From Pedobacter hiemivivus (GTDB taxonomy: Bacteria; Bacteroidota; Bacteroidia; Sphingobacteriales; Sphingobacteriaceae), in assembly GCF_004331685.1 (NCBI RefSeq), contig NZ_SJSM01000001.1, positions 306,994 to 370,993 on the forward strand: a stretch of 64,000 bases of DNA. The letters run 5' to 3'. Below the pieces are notes generated by a model. The model saw only the letters and a list, made by a program, of their open reading frames with translations, ran no database searches and was not told where the DNA came from. Position 1 is the stretch's first letter. Every line of letters begins with the position of its first letter. The position numbers and the translations under genes were made by a program. This document shows positions 17,672 to 26,293 of this stretch, piece after piece.

Positions 17672-18828
17672 GATAATATTAAGCTTCTTGATTCCACATA
17701 CAATTTATTCATCTGCTCCAACACCAGTAATTCCGATCCTCCATTCATGAGGTAATCTCTTACGATATCTCCCGCATGATCCTGAAAAAACATGTGTCCG
17801 TGATACCGTGGACGAAGAAACGCACGCTGCAAAGCAGGTAATGTATTCGCAAAGAAATTGTTTGATTTGGCATTCACATCAGGAGCTGTCCAGGCACTCA
17901 AATGTCCGGGTTGACCACCGTTCTCAAAGAAAACGCTTTGCTGACAGGCTGGCGAAGCTACATAAGCTGCATATTTCACTGCCATTTCTATATTTTTCGA
18001 ACCAGATGATACCGCTAACCCTGTACCGCCTAGTGTGCTGCGTAAATTAGTCTCTCCATCCAAGCTAATCATATCATGAAAATGCAGCGGCTTACGCGCA
18101 TAACCATTTCTTGAATAGTTAGAGTAACCATAAGCAAATGGACAGTAAGCTAGGTCATCGCCCAAGGTCATCGCTTCATATACTTGTATCGGGTTTCTTT
18201 TAAAGTTATCCGGATGAATTTTTGAAGCCAGTTCACGGTACATTTGCAATGCTTTTACACCGATATAACGGGAGACAATCAAATCTTCTAGCTGACAAGG
18301 GTCTTCACCCAGAGAACAGCAGAAAGTATAAAAATTCATCAACACATCAATAGGGATCCCCGCAAAAGCGACTAGACCTTTATCGGCCAATTTCAGCAAA
18401 TCGGCAAAAGACTCAGGCAATTCAAAGCCATGTTTCTCCAACAGATCAGGTCTGCTCGAAGCCACTGGTGTAGCCGCATCTATAGGCAAAGCCCATTGGT
18501 GACCGTCATACGAATAGCTCTCAAACGAATGTCCAACTGTATTTACACGCTGATCATCTAAGTAAGCTTTCGTCAGATAGGTATCCAACGGCAAGATAGA
18601 TTCAGTTTTAGCTGCAAAACCTGCCCATGGGTGATCGATTACCAACAGATCAAAACGCTGTGCCAACTCTTGTATTGAAAAATCAGCAAATTGTTGCAAA
18701 CTTCTCTTTTCCCAGGTAATTTCTACTGATGGGTTTAATTCCGAAAACCGCTGTGCCGTAGCCACCATGGGTACAAAGCCCCGACTGTGATTCCACGTTA
18801 TTCCTTTTAAATTAATCTTGTCACTCAT
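17668..18828 (-). CDS. Second solute-binding-protein-like protein with no signal peptide
   Basis: A 386-residue protein of the type-2 solute-binding fold, only distantly like the one at 14125-15360. Visible landmarks are [59 protein letters not shown] and [13 protein letters not shown]. It begins [10 protein letters not shown] with no export signal, and extension is excluded by an in-frame TAA at 18838-18840, which is also the stop of the upstream GH2 gene. Its last four bases overlap the CoA-transferase start. With no ABC partners present, a cytosolic role is inferred. Confidence 0.75.
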   Translation of the reverse strand: MSDKINLKGITWNHSRGFVPMVATAQRFSELNPSVEITWEKRSLQQFADFSIQELAQRFDLLVIDHPWAGFAAKTESILPLDTYLTKAYLDDQRVNTVGHSFESYSYDGHQWALPIDAATPVASSRPDLLEKHGFELPESFADLLKLADKGLVAFAGIPIDVLMNFYTFCCSLGEDPCQLEDLIVSRYIGVKALQMYRELASKIHPDNFKRNPIQVYEAMTLGDDLAYCPFAYGYSNYSRNGYARKPLHFHDMISLDGETNLRSTLGGTGLAVSSGSKNIEMAVKYAAYVASPACQQSVFFENGGQPGHLSAWTAPDVNAKSNNFFANTLPALQRAFLRPRYHGHMFFQDHAGDIVRDYLMNGGSELLVLEQMNKLYVESRSLILS

Positions 18829-18837
18829 GACCTCTTT

Positions 18838-21258
18838 TTACTTTATTCCTTTTACACTAATCGATACTAATGCGGACTTTAGTCCTGCAGATGTTGCTGT
18901 TAATTTTAATTTACCTGCTTTGTTTTTTGCCTGTACAATAGCCAGACATAAGCCGCGATACGCCTTGCGGTAATCTGCTTTAAAAGGTTCCAGACTTGCC
19001 TGAAAACCATTATCCACACCTGCAATTGTAGCTTCACCTTCCAGTTTAAACTGAACCAGATTATCTGCATCGGGCACTAAATTCCCCTGAGCATCCAAAA
19101 TCCTTACCGTTACAAAGGAAAGATCCTTTCCATCTGCTCCAATTTGAGTTCTATCTGCAAGCAATTCTATTTTGGCCGGCTTACCGGCAGTGTTAATCTC
19201 CTTAACCAATACCACCTGCCCATTCTTTTTAGAAATAGCCTTTAAGGTACCTGGTTCGTATTTTACCGACCATACCACATGCAAGTCCTCCCCTTGTTTG
19301 GTTCTTTTCCCTAATGATTTCCCATTCAAGAATAGCTCTACCTCATCTGCATTGTTGTAATAAGCCCAAACATCAACCATTTTACCTACTGTCCAATTCC
19401 AGTGTGGAAAGAGGTGTAATACCGGCTTGTTTGTCCACTCACTTTGGTACATATAATAAGCATCCTTAGGGAATCCGGCCAGATCCACGATACCGAAATA
19501 AGAGCTTCTCGCAGGCCATGGGTAAGGCAATGGCTCACCTAAATAATCAAATCCTGTCCATACAAATAAGCCAGAAACATGATCATATTTTTTAGCTTCT
19601 CTCCAGGTTTCTTCGTGTGTAGAACCCCAGTAAGCAGAAACATTATCATAGGACGAAGCGGCAAACTCAGCATTACCTTCTGTAAACTTCGTTTTGCCAT
19701 CTTTTGGCCAGCGACGAATACTATCAGATGGCATTTCATAAAAACCTCGGGTATCTAATGAAGAGGTAGTTTCTGTAGCAATAAACTTTTGTCCGGGGTA
19801 ATTTTTAGGAAAATCCTTATACAACTTATGGTTGTAATTTAATCCATAGATATCTAATGCACCCGACTGGTATATAAAATTCTTTTTAGCATCAGTTTCT
19901 GTCAATGCAGAGGTAACCAAACGAGTCGTATCTAAATCCTTAACAAACTTCACCAATTCTTTAGTCATAGCAACACCAGTACTGTCAAACTGCTCACGGA
20001 TTTCGTTTCCAATGCTCCATACAATAATCGAGGGATGGTTTCTATCGCGTTTTACCATATCCTGCAAATCCCTCACATGCCATTCGTTCCAGTTCAGGTG
20101 ATAATCTTGTTTGTTCTTCTTTTTGGCCCACATATCAAAAGCCTCATCCATTACAAGGAAACCCATTTTATCGCATAGATCAAGCAATTCAGGCGCAGGC
20201 GGATTATGTGCAGTACGGATGGCGTTCGCCCCCATATCTTTCATGATCTCCAGCTGGCGTTCCATTGCCCTAACATTAACAGCGGCACCTAAAGCTCCCA
20301 AATCATGGTGCATACAAACACCCAATATTTTTAGGTATTCGCCATTAAGCGTAAAGCCTTTTGCCGCATCAAAGTTAAAATAGCGGATCCCAAGCGGTGT
20401 TTCATAGTTGTCTACCAATCTCTTACCCGAAAAAACCTTCGTTACTACTTTATAGAGATGAGGATTATTTACAGACCACAGTTCCGGTTGATCGACAGTA
20501 CTAGATTGCGCTACTGTTACCAATGTATCATTCAATGTGATATGGTCAGTTCTAACCGCAGCTACCAATTTGCCCTTTGCATCGTAAACCTGCGATTGCA
20601 CATCGATCTCCCCTTTTAATCCGGCTTTATTCCTGATCTCTGTTTTAAAATTCAGCTTTGCAGTAGTTTTACTTACAGCAGATGTGCTTACAAATGTCCC
20701 CCAATGATCAATAGCTATATTCTCTGTTGCGGTTAACCAAACGTTACGATAAATACCCGATCCTGAATACCAGCGGGAATCTGGCTGAGCAGAATTATCT
20801 ACCCGTACAGCAATCACATTTTCACCTGGCTTTAAATACTTAGTTAGTTCGTAGTTAAATGAAGAATAGCCATAAGGACGTTTACCCAATAAATGACCAT
20901 TTATCCATATCTCACTATTCTTATATACGCCATCAAACTCGATGAATATGTTTTTCTGTTGCAAATTAGCAGGTAATGTAAACGTTTTTCTATACCAGGC
21001 AACTCCGGTAGGCAAACCTCCACCTTCTGGCTTTGCTGGGTTCTTTAGATCAAACTTCCCTTCAATGCTCCAATCGTGAGGTAAGCTTAGCTTCCTCCAA
21101 CTTAAATCGCTAAAATCCGACGATTTAGCCGCAGTAACATCACCTAAAAAAAACTTCCAGTCCTGATTAAAACTTTGGTGTATACGAGACTGGCTATTGG
21201 CCCTAACACCAACAATCAGCATCAATAAAAGCAATACCAGGTTCTTTCTTAACATCAT
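18838..21258 (-). CDS. GH2 beta-galactosidase-type glycoside hydrolase, exported
   Basis: An 806-residue enzyme with a signal peptide (MMLRKNLVLLLLMLIVG). Domain order: jelly-roll sugar-binding domain (about 30-180, with LPHDWSIEG and the GSGIYRNVWL motif), Ig-like sandwich (180-295), TIM barrel (295-600), then C-terminal beta domains including an invasin/BIG-like domain (about 690-806). The acid/base is Glu419 in WSIGNEI and the nucleophile Glu496 in IATETTS. This layout is the common Bacteroidota GH2 type annotated as beta-galactosidase; beta-glucuronidase or other activities are possible. It lies nine bases before the binding-protein-like gene and 13 bases after the propeller glycosidase gene. 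Confidence 0.9.
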   Translation of the reverse strand: MMLRKNLVLLLLMLIVGVRANSQSRIHQSFNQDWKFFLGDVTAAKSSDFSDLSWRKLSLPHDWSIEGKFDLKNPAKPEGGGLPTGVAWYRKTFTLPANLQQKNIFIEFDGVYKNSEIWINGHLLGKRPYGYSSFNYELTKYLKPGENVIAVRVDNSAQPDSRWYSGSGIYRNVWLTATENIAIDHWGTFVSTSAVSKTTAKLNFKTEIRNKAGLKGEIDVQSQVYDAKGKLVAAVRTDHITLNDTLVTVAQSSTVDQPELWSVNNPHLYKVVTKVFSGKRLVDNYETPLGIRYFNFDAAKGFTLNGEYLKILGVCMHHDLGALGAAVNVRAMERQLEIMKDMGANAIRTAHNPPAPELLDLCDKMGFLVMDEAFDMWAKKKNKQDYHLNWNEWHVRDLQDMVKRDRNHPSIIVWSIGNEIREQFDSTGVAMTKELVKFVKDLDTTRLVTSALTETDAKKNFIYQSGALDIYGLNYNHKLYKDFPKNYPGQKFIATETTSSLDTRGFYEMPSDSIRRWPKDGKTKFTEGNAEFAASSYDNVSAYWGSTHEETWREAKKYDHVSGLFVWTGFDYLGEPLPYPWPARSSYFGIVDLAGFPKDAYYMYQSEWTNKPVLHLFPHWNWTVGKMVDVWAYYNNADEVELFLNGKSLGKRTKQGEDLHVVWSVKYEPGTLKAISKKNGQVVLVKEINTAGKPAKIELLADRTQIGADGKDLSFVTVRILDAQGNLVPDADNLVQFKLEGEATIAGVDNGFQASLEPFKADYRKAYRGLCLAIVQAKNKAGKLKLTATSAGLKSALVSISVKGIK

Positions 21259-21271
21259 ACTTTAATATTCT

Positions 21272-22387
21272 TTATTTATTATTACCCGAAACAAAGTCAA
21301 GCTTACTTTTTCCTAAATCTTTAGAAATTGCCACAGCGATACCACGCTGATCTTTTTTATTTACAGCACAATAGAAATGATAAACCACCCCTTTATGTTT
21401 TAAAACGAATGATTTATGAGCATACAACGCATCATAAGGTTCCGAGGATTGGATCAAATTATCTCCCGTCCAATCCGTCCAGTTTACCAAATCATCTGAA
21501 GCTGCAAAGCGATTAAAGGCTCCTTTTCTATCTTGCCAAAACGCACCGAAATAAAACATCACCCAAGTATTTTTAATCTTCTGAATTACGCCATCACCGG
21601 TAATCCCGACAGGCTGATGCACTACAGGGTCTTTACCAAACCTCTTCCAATGCAACATATCTTCGGACACCGCCATTCCAATCCGCTCGTACCACCTCGT
21701 TTTTTTATTGTTTTCCAATGAATCACCAACAGCGTTGTAATACATCACAAATGGATGTCCGGTCAACCTCTTTTTATCTTCAATTACCGTACTTTTAAAA
21801 AGCTTATGACGGTTTTCCCACCACCTTACTTCTGCATCAGTAGCACTTAAAACAGGGTTTTCTAAGCGCTGCCATTCCTGAACTACAGCCGGACTTTTAT
21901 CGGTATATGCCATTCCAATACTCAATGGTTCTACTTCGTAACCTTTCTCTTTGCCTCCAAAATATGACATCCAGTATTTGCCATTAAACTTGCCGAGCTT
22001 GTAGTCGCCGCCCCATTTGGTACTTGTTAAAGCATTGTAGCCTGCTTTCTGATTATCATCCCATTTACCGGCATCACCAAAAGACATTAAACGCCCCATA
22101 TTTTCCCAATGCAAAAGATCGCTGCTTTTAGACAACCAGGTCTCATAACCACGACCGCTGTAAATCAGGTAGGTCATGTACCAAAACTTTCCTTCATGAA
22201 AAACGGTAGGACAATCCATCTTATGCTGCTCATCCTCCGGCACCATCACCAATCCATATTTATAAGGTGTTTTAACCTCCTCATAAATCTGCTGCATTTT
22301 AGCTGTAGAGATCGCATGTTTTCCCGACTGCGCTAAAGCTGTTGATGAAATAAAAAAAGTAAGGATAGATAACTGTATAAGCTTCAT
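21272..22387 (-). CDS. Five-bladed propeller glycosidase (GH43/GH117-like), exported
   Basis: A 371-residue protein with a signal peptide (MKLIQLSILTFFISSTALAQ). Propeller repeats are visible: DCPTVFHEGKFWYMTY, WLSKSSDLLHWENMG, KYWMSYFGG, GHPFVMYYNA, MAVSEDMLHWKRFG, TWVMFYFGAF and FAASDDLVNWTDW. This pattern of Tyr/Trp-rich strands with DLLHW turns is that of GH43, GH117 and related propellers; catalytic residues would include the aspartate of MDCPTVFHEG. The gene sits between the GH2 and GH78 genes, with 9-13-base gaps. Arabinosidase, galactosidase or another exo-activity cannot be separated from sequence alone. Confidence 0.75.
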   Translation of the reverse strand: MKLIQLSILTFFISSTALAQSGKHAISTAKMQQIYEEVKTPYKYGLVMVPEDEQHKMDCPTVFHEGKFWYMTYLIYSGRGYETWLSKSSDLLHWENMGRLMSFGDAGKWDDNQKAGYNALTSTKWGGDYKLGKFNGKYWMSYFGGKEKGYEVEPLSIGMAYTDKSPAVVQEWQRLENPVLSATDAEVRWWENRHKLFKSTVIEDKKRLTGHPFVMYYNAVGDSLENNKKTRWYERIGMAVSEDMLHWKRFGKDPVVHQPVGITGDGVIQKIKNTWVMFYFGAFWQDRKGAFNRFAASDDLVNWTDWTGDNLIQSSEPYDALYAHKSFVLKHKGVVYHFYCAVNKKDQRGIAVAISKDLGKSKLDFVSGNNK

Positions 22388-22396
22388 GACTAAAAT

Positions 22397-25165
22397 CTAT
22401 TGTACTTTAAATTTGTAAATGCCGGAACCGATATGAATAATAGCTCTGTCCTTTTCAAAACCAGCCAACTTAACCACTGTATTATTTTTTATAGCAATAC
22501 CACTTTCGCTGATCAATTGATTTGCCTTTGCAGGAAGATATACCGTTGCTTTTGAGTTTGCAGGAACCACAACAGAAAGCTCAAATACATTCGGAGATTT
22601 CTTCCAATCTGTAGCAATCAGTCCATAAGGCGACAAATAACTGCCTTTTGCTGAGGTCAGATCTCCCACAGGTTCCGGATAAATACGGATATGATTAAAG
22701 GCTACCGATCCGGCTTCCTGCCTTATCCCCGCTACCCCACTATAAAACCACTCCATAATATGTCCAAGCATAAAGTGGTTATTGGAAACCTCGGGCAATG
22801 CTGCCCAAGACTCTGTTAGCGCTGTTGCACCATGTGCCAACTGATAACCATAGCCCGGCACATCGCTCCTGCTGTTCATGTCAAAGATCACATCCGAACG
22901 ATTTTCCTGTTCCAAAACCCTCAAAACATAGCGATAGCCAATATCACCAGCGGTTAAAGCATTGTTCCTATCTCGGATATCTTTGATCAGGTTAGCCAAA
23001 ACGGCATCCTTATAGTGCGGCTCAACCAATTGCATATAGATCGCCATAGCATTAGCAGTTTGACTGCCGGTAGCATATTGCTTGGTTTCCTTCTTAAAGA
23101 AGGTAGTATTGAAAGCTTGTTTAACCGCAGTCGCCAAAGCAGCATACTTTGCTGCATCTGTAGGTTTGCCCATTAGCGTCGCCATTTTTTGCATCAAGCA
23201 TAAATCATAATAGTAAATAGCTGTTCCGGTTACGCCCATTGGAGTTTGCTGTGAAACGCCAGGACGTTTAGGACCGATATCATACCAATCCCCCAGGCCT
23301 TGTTTTAAAATGTTATTTTCTGCTTTAGTTTGTAAGTAAGCCAAGTAACGTTGCATGGTTGGATAAGCATTTTTCATCACTTCAGTATTACCATACCATT
23401 CGTACAAATACCAAGGAAGGATAATTCCTGTACTGCCCCACTCCGGAGAATCTCGGAACATCTCACCACCCCAGGTGAACTGGATATATTCAGGCGCAAT
23501 TTCTGGAATCAGGCCATTATCCAATTGTGAGGTAATCACGTCATTTACGACTTTAGTAGCCAACGTCGTCACATCATAATTATACATAACCGATGAAGCC
23601 ATCAAATGTGATTCTTCCAACCAACCCAGCTTCTCGCGATGTGGGCAGTCTGTAAATACGCTAGCCATATTGCTTTTTATAGCCCAATCGATCAGTTTAT
23701 CTGTTTGATTGAACAGTTGATTTGAAGAGGCAAACTCGCCCACTCGGCCTGCTGCATTACGGGTATGCAAGCCTTTTAATTCCAATATTTCTGGCAAGTT
23801 ATTTTCTTTTTTATTTCCTGTGGGCGTAGCTCCTCTTACTTCCAAATACCTGAAACCATAATAGGTAAAACGTGGCTGCCAGATTTCTTCCCCAATACCT
23901 TTTAATACGTACTCGAAATAAAACGGACTTCCGGTAGGCTTCTGGTTAGCCCTTCCATCTTTAAGTAATTCAGCAGGATAAACTCTGATGGTATCGCCCT
24001 TATTCCCCTTTACTTTTAAACTTATGATACCAGAAGCATTTTGTCCCAGATCGTAGATCCATTCTCCTGCTGAGATTTTAGTAATTTTTTGTGCAGTAAA
24101 GTTTTCAAATATTTTAAGTGGCTCTGCCTGTTGCGATCTAATCGCGGGCGGTCCATCTACAATTAACACGTTTTTCCAGTCTCTATCTTTAAAAGATGAA
24201 GAATCCCAGCCTTGCTGTTCTAAACGTGCATCATAATCCTCTCCGCCGTATATACTTGAAAAAGTAATTGGTCCCGAAGCTGTTTTCCAGCTTTTATCGC
24301 TGATGATGTTTTCTGTAGTACCATCTTTATATTCAAGCAACAACCTGCATATCATTTTTGGATAGCCAAATGCTGGTTTTGATTTCCTGAACCTTCCTTT
24401 TACAGGTGGTACGTAATAAAAACCATTGCCCAGCATCACACCAATTGTGTTTGCTCCTTTACGCAAGTCGCTAGTCACATCAAAAGTTACATATAAAGCT
24501 TCCTTATCATATTTTACCCAACCGGCATCCAAAAAGTGATCGCCCTGCTTTTTACCGTTCAAACTCAGATCGAAATGCCCCAGACCACTGATAAACAAGC
24601 TGGCTTTCGCTATCGGCTTTTTAACGACAAAATCCTTTCTTAAAAGCGGCAATACATTACTTCCAAAATAGGTATCCTTTTTATTGTCCTTCGGCAGCAC
24701 GCTTACATTAGAATCTGCCAGTTTCTCGTAAGCAATCCAAGAGGCATTCTTCCAATCAGCGACAGATAAAAGTCCCATTTGCCATTTTGCTGTATTAGTC
24801 CAGCTTGAAGCATTGCCTTTATTGGCCCAAACCTTTACTTTCCAATAGTAGGTTTTCCCGGAAGCTAAAGGCTTCCCCTTATAACTTACTTGCAAAGATT
24901 TGCCTGAACCGACTTTTTTAGAGTCCCATATGTTTCCGATATTTTTAGTTAACAAAGTAGCATCATCGGCTACAATTATATGATAGGCTGACTGTTGAAC
25001 ATTCCTTTCAGAAGCTCCTATTTTCCAGCTCAATGAAGGCGAAGCTGCTTCAACCCCCATTGGATTCACTCTATACTCACACCGCAAATCATTCGCAGTT
25101 AAACCTTGCGAAAATACAGGCAATGTGAAAAGAAATAAACCAAGGAAATATAGTAGCTTGCTCAT
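22397..25165 (-). CDS. GH78 alpha-L-rhamnosidase, exported; first gene of the long operon
   Basis: A 922-residue enzyme with a signal peptide (MSKLLYFLGLFLFTLPVFS). Domain order is the GH78 standard: N-terminal Fn3-like domain (LRCEYRVNPMGVEAASPSLSW), the rhamnosidase N-domain (GLGHFDLSLNGKKQGDHFLDAGW), the concanavalin-like domain (YDLGQNASGIISLKVKG), the (alpha/alpha)6 barrel (TDCPHREKLGWLEESHLMASS, with the glutamates expected of the acid site) and a C-terminal sandwich. It cuts terminal alpha-L-rhamnose from pectins or plant glycosides. As the first gene after the divergent IclR promoter region it would be the most promoter-proximal gene of the 25-kb unit. Confidence 0.92.
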   Translation of the reverse strand: MSKLLYFLGLFLFTLPVFSQGLTANDLRCEYRVNPMGVEAASPSLSWKIGASERNVQQSAYHIIVADDATLLTKNIGNIWDSKKVGSGKSLQVSYKGKPLASGKTYYWKVKVWANKGNASSWTNTAKWQMGLLSVADWKNASWIAYEKLADSNVSVLPKDNKKDTYFGSNVLPLLRKDFVVKKPIAKASLFISGLGHFDLSLNGKKQGDHFLDAGWVKYDKEALYVTFDVTSDLRKGANTIGVMLGNGFYYVPPVKGRFRKSKPAFGYPKMICRLLLEYKDGTTENIISDKSWKTASGPITFSSIYGGEDYDARLEQQGWDSSSFKDRDWKNVLIVDGPPAIRSQQAEPLKIFENFTAQKITKISAGEWIYDLGQNASGIISLKVKGNKGDTIRVYPAELLKDGRANQKPTGSPFYFEYVLKGIGEEIWQPRFTYYGFRYLEVRGATPTGNKKENNLPEILELKGLHTRNAAGRVGEFASSNQLFNQTDKLIDWAIKSNMASVFTDCPHREKLGWLEESHLMASSVMYNYDVTTLATKVVNDVITSQLDNGLIPEIAPEYIQFTWGGEMFRDSPEWGSTGIILPWYLYEWYGNTEVMKNAYPTMQRYLAYLQTKAENNILKQGLGDWYDIGPKRPGVSQQTPMGVTGTAIYYYDLCLMQKMATLMGKPTDAAKYAALATAVKQAFNTTFFKKETKQYATGSQTANAMAIYMQLVEPHYKDAVLANLIKDIRDRNNALTAGDIGYRYVLRVLEQENRSDVIFDMNSRSDVPGYGYQLAHGATALTESWAALPEVSNNHFMLGHIMEWFYSGVAGIRQEAGSVAFNHIRIYPEPVGDLTSAKGSYLSPYGLIATDWKKSPNVFELSVVVPANSKATVYLPAKANQLISESGIAIKNNTVVKLAGFEKDRAIIHIGSGIYKFKVQ

Positions 25166-25382
25166 TCAGTTGATAAGATTAACACCTGCTATAACTAAAT
25201 TAGTTCTTTAGTTTAAAGATTAACAAGGTATTGGGTTTACAAATGGTTGTTAATTCAAATATAAATATTTATTTCAAATATGAAAGTATATATTTAGGTA
25301 TCTTTTTACTCATCCCACTATAGAAGAATGATTAAAAAGCATTTAGTATGTTTGTCAATTAAAAAGTTACACGCTTGTTTCT
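25166..25382. promoter_or_regulatory. Divergent promoter region between the GH78 operon and the IclR gene
   Basis: This 217-bp AT-rich gap separates two divergent starts. It holds two adjoining perfect inverted repeats: AACTAAATTAGTT (25193-25205) and CTTTAGTTTAAAG (25206-25218). They are 28-53 bases upstream of the operon's first ATG and are candidate operators for the divergent IclR regulator. A Bacteroidota-type -7 element (consensus TAnnTTTG) reads TATGTTTG at 25347-25354 on the plus strand for the regulator, and TATATTTG on the minus strand at 25256-25263 for the operon. I found no well-spaced -33 TTG for either, so the promoter calls are weak. Confidence 0.45.
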
Positions 25383-26162
25383 ATGAAGGAAAAGGAAATT
25401 AAATATCAGGCACCAGCATTAGATAAAGGTTTAGATATTCTTGAATATCTCTCTGCACAATCTATACCGCTTTCTCAGACCGAGATTGCTACTGGTATAG
25501 ACAAAAGCCCAAATGAAATTTACAGAATGTTGATGAGTTTGGAAAGTAGAGGTTATATTTTGAGGGACGAGGTTTCTGGAAAATACAGACTTTCTTTAAA
25601 GCTATTTTACCTTTCGCATCGCCACTCACCTGTTGATGAATTGCGTAAGGCTGCACAATATCCACTAGAAGAACTAGCCAATGCGGTGATGCAATCCTGT
25701 CACCTTAGTATATTATATATGAACCAGGTGATGGTCATCATTCATGCTAAAAGTCCAGGGCCAATAGCACTGTCTATTGAAGAAGGAAACCTTTTCCCTT
25801 TGCCTTTAACTGCTTCTGGAAAAGTATTACTCGCTTACATGCCGGAAACTGAGCAGGAAATTATCTTAAGTGGTAATGAGATATACCAGACCTATGCTGA
25901 TAAGGATAAAAAAAAGTTCTTAAACTCTTTGCAGGGGATCCAAAACAAGGGGGCTTACATCAGAACCAGTGATCTGGCCGCAGGGGTAGTAGATGTATCG
26001 GTTCCTATTGGTCGCGGAAGCACCGGAATTATTGCTTGTTTGACCGTTTCCAGTCTTACCGCTTTAAATGTGAATAAGGATATGGACAATGAAGATATTT
26101 TGGCTGAGGCGATTAAATGCGCGAAGAAGATTGAAGAGCGGATTGGGGTATTAACACTGTAA
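25383..26162 (+). CDS. IclR family transcriptional regulator
   Basis: A 259-residue regulator. Residues 8-70 form the winged helix-turn-helix (APALDKGLDILEYLS, LSQTEIATGIDKSPNEIYRMLMSLESRGYI). Residues about 85-255 form the GAF-like effector domain with the family signature around LTASGKVLLAYMP, SDLAAGVVDVSVPIG and GIIACLTVSS. IclR proteins bind small acids or sugars and repress or activate an adjacent catabolic operon. It is transcribed divergently from the 17-gene operon, the classic arrangement for local control. IclR control is unusual for Bacteroidota glycan clusters, which mostly use hybrid two-component, AraC-type or ECF/anti-sigma systems, and it points to an acid-type inducer. Confidence 0.92.
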   Translation: MKEKEIKYQAPALDKGLDILEYLSAQSIPLSQTEIATGIDKSPNEIYRMLMSLESRGYILRDEVSGKYRLSLKLFYLSHRHSPVDELRKAAQYPLEELANAVMQSCHLSILYMNQVMVIIHAKSPGPIALSIEEGNLFPLPLTASGKVLLAYMPETEQEIILSGNEIYQTYADKDKKKFLNSLQGIQNKGAYIRTSDLAAGVVDVSVPIGRGSTGIIACLTVSSLTALNVNKDMDNEDILAEAIKCAKKIEERIGVLTL

Positions 26163-26184
26163 AAGGTAAAATAGGTATACTCCC

Positions 26185-26222
26185 CTAAGACTCCCTGATC
26201 TTAGGCTCCCTGAAAAAGGGAG
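26185..26222 (+). terminator. Two adjoining hairpins after the IclR gene
   Basis: CTAAGA (26185-26190) pairs with TCTTAG (26199-26204), and directly after it CTCCCT (26206-26211) pairs with AGGGAG (26217-26222) around a GAAAA loop. They lie 23 bases past the IclR stop, in the convergent gap before the thioredoxin gene. There is no clear T-run, so termination is plausible but not certain. Confidence 0.45.
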
Positions 26223-26293
26223 CAAAGCTCAGAAGGTCTTTTCGGAGTAACCAATTTTACTACTTACTGCCGTAGTATGGAACAGGGGGGCGA

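Noticed and set aside
14125..18828. An ABC sugar importer built from the two binding-protein-like genes.
   Set aside because: Neither product has a signal peptide and no permease or ATPase gene is present in the window; both genes are interlocked with CoA-transferases instead.
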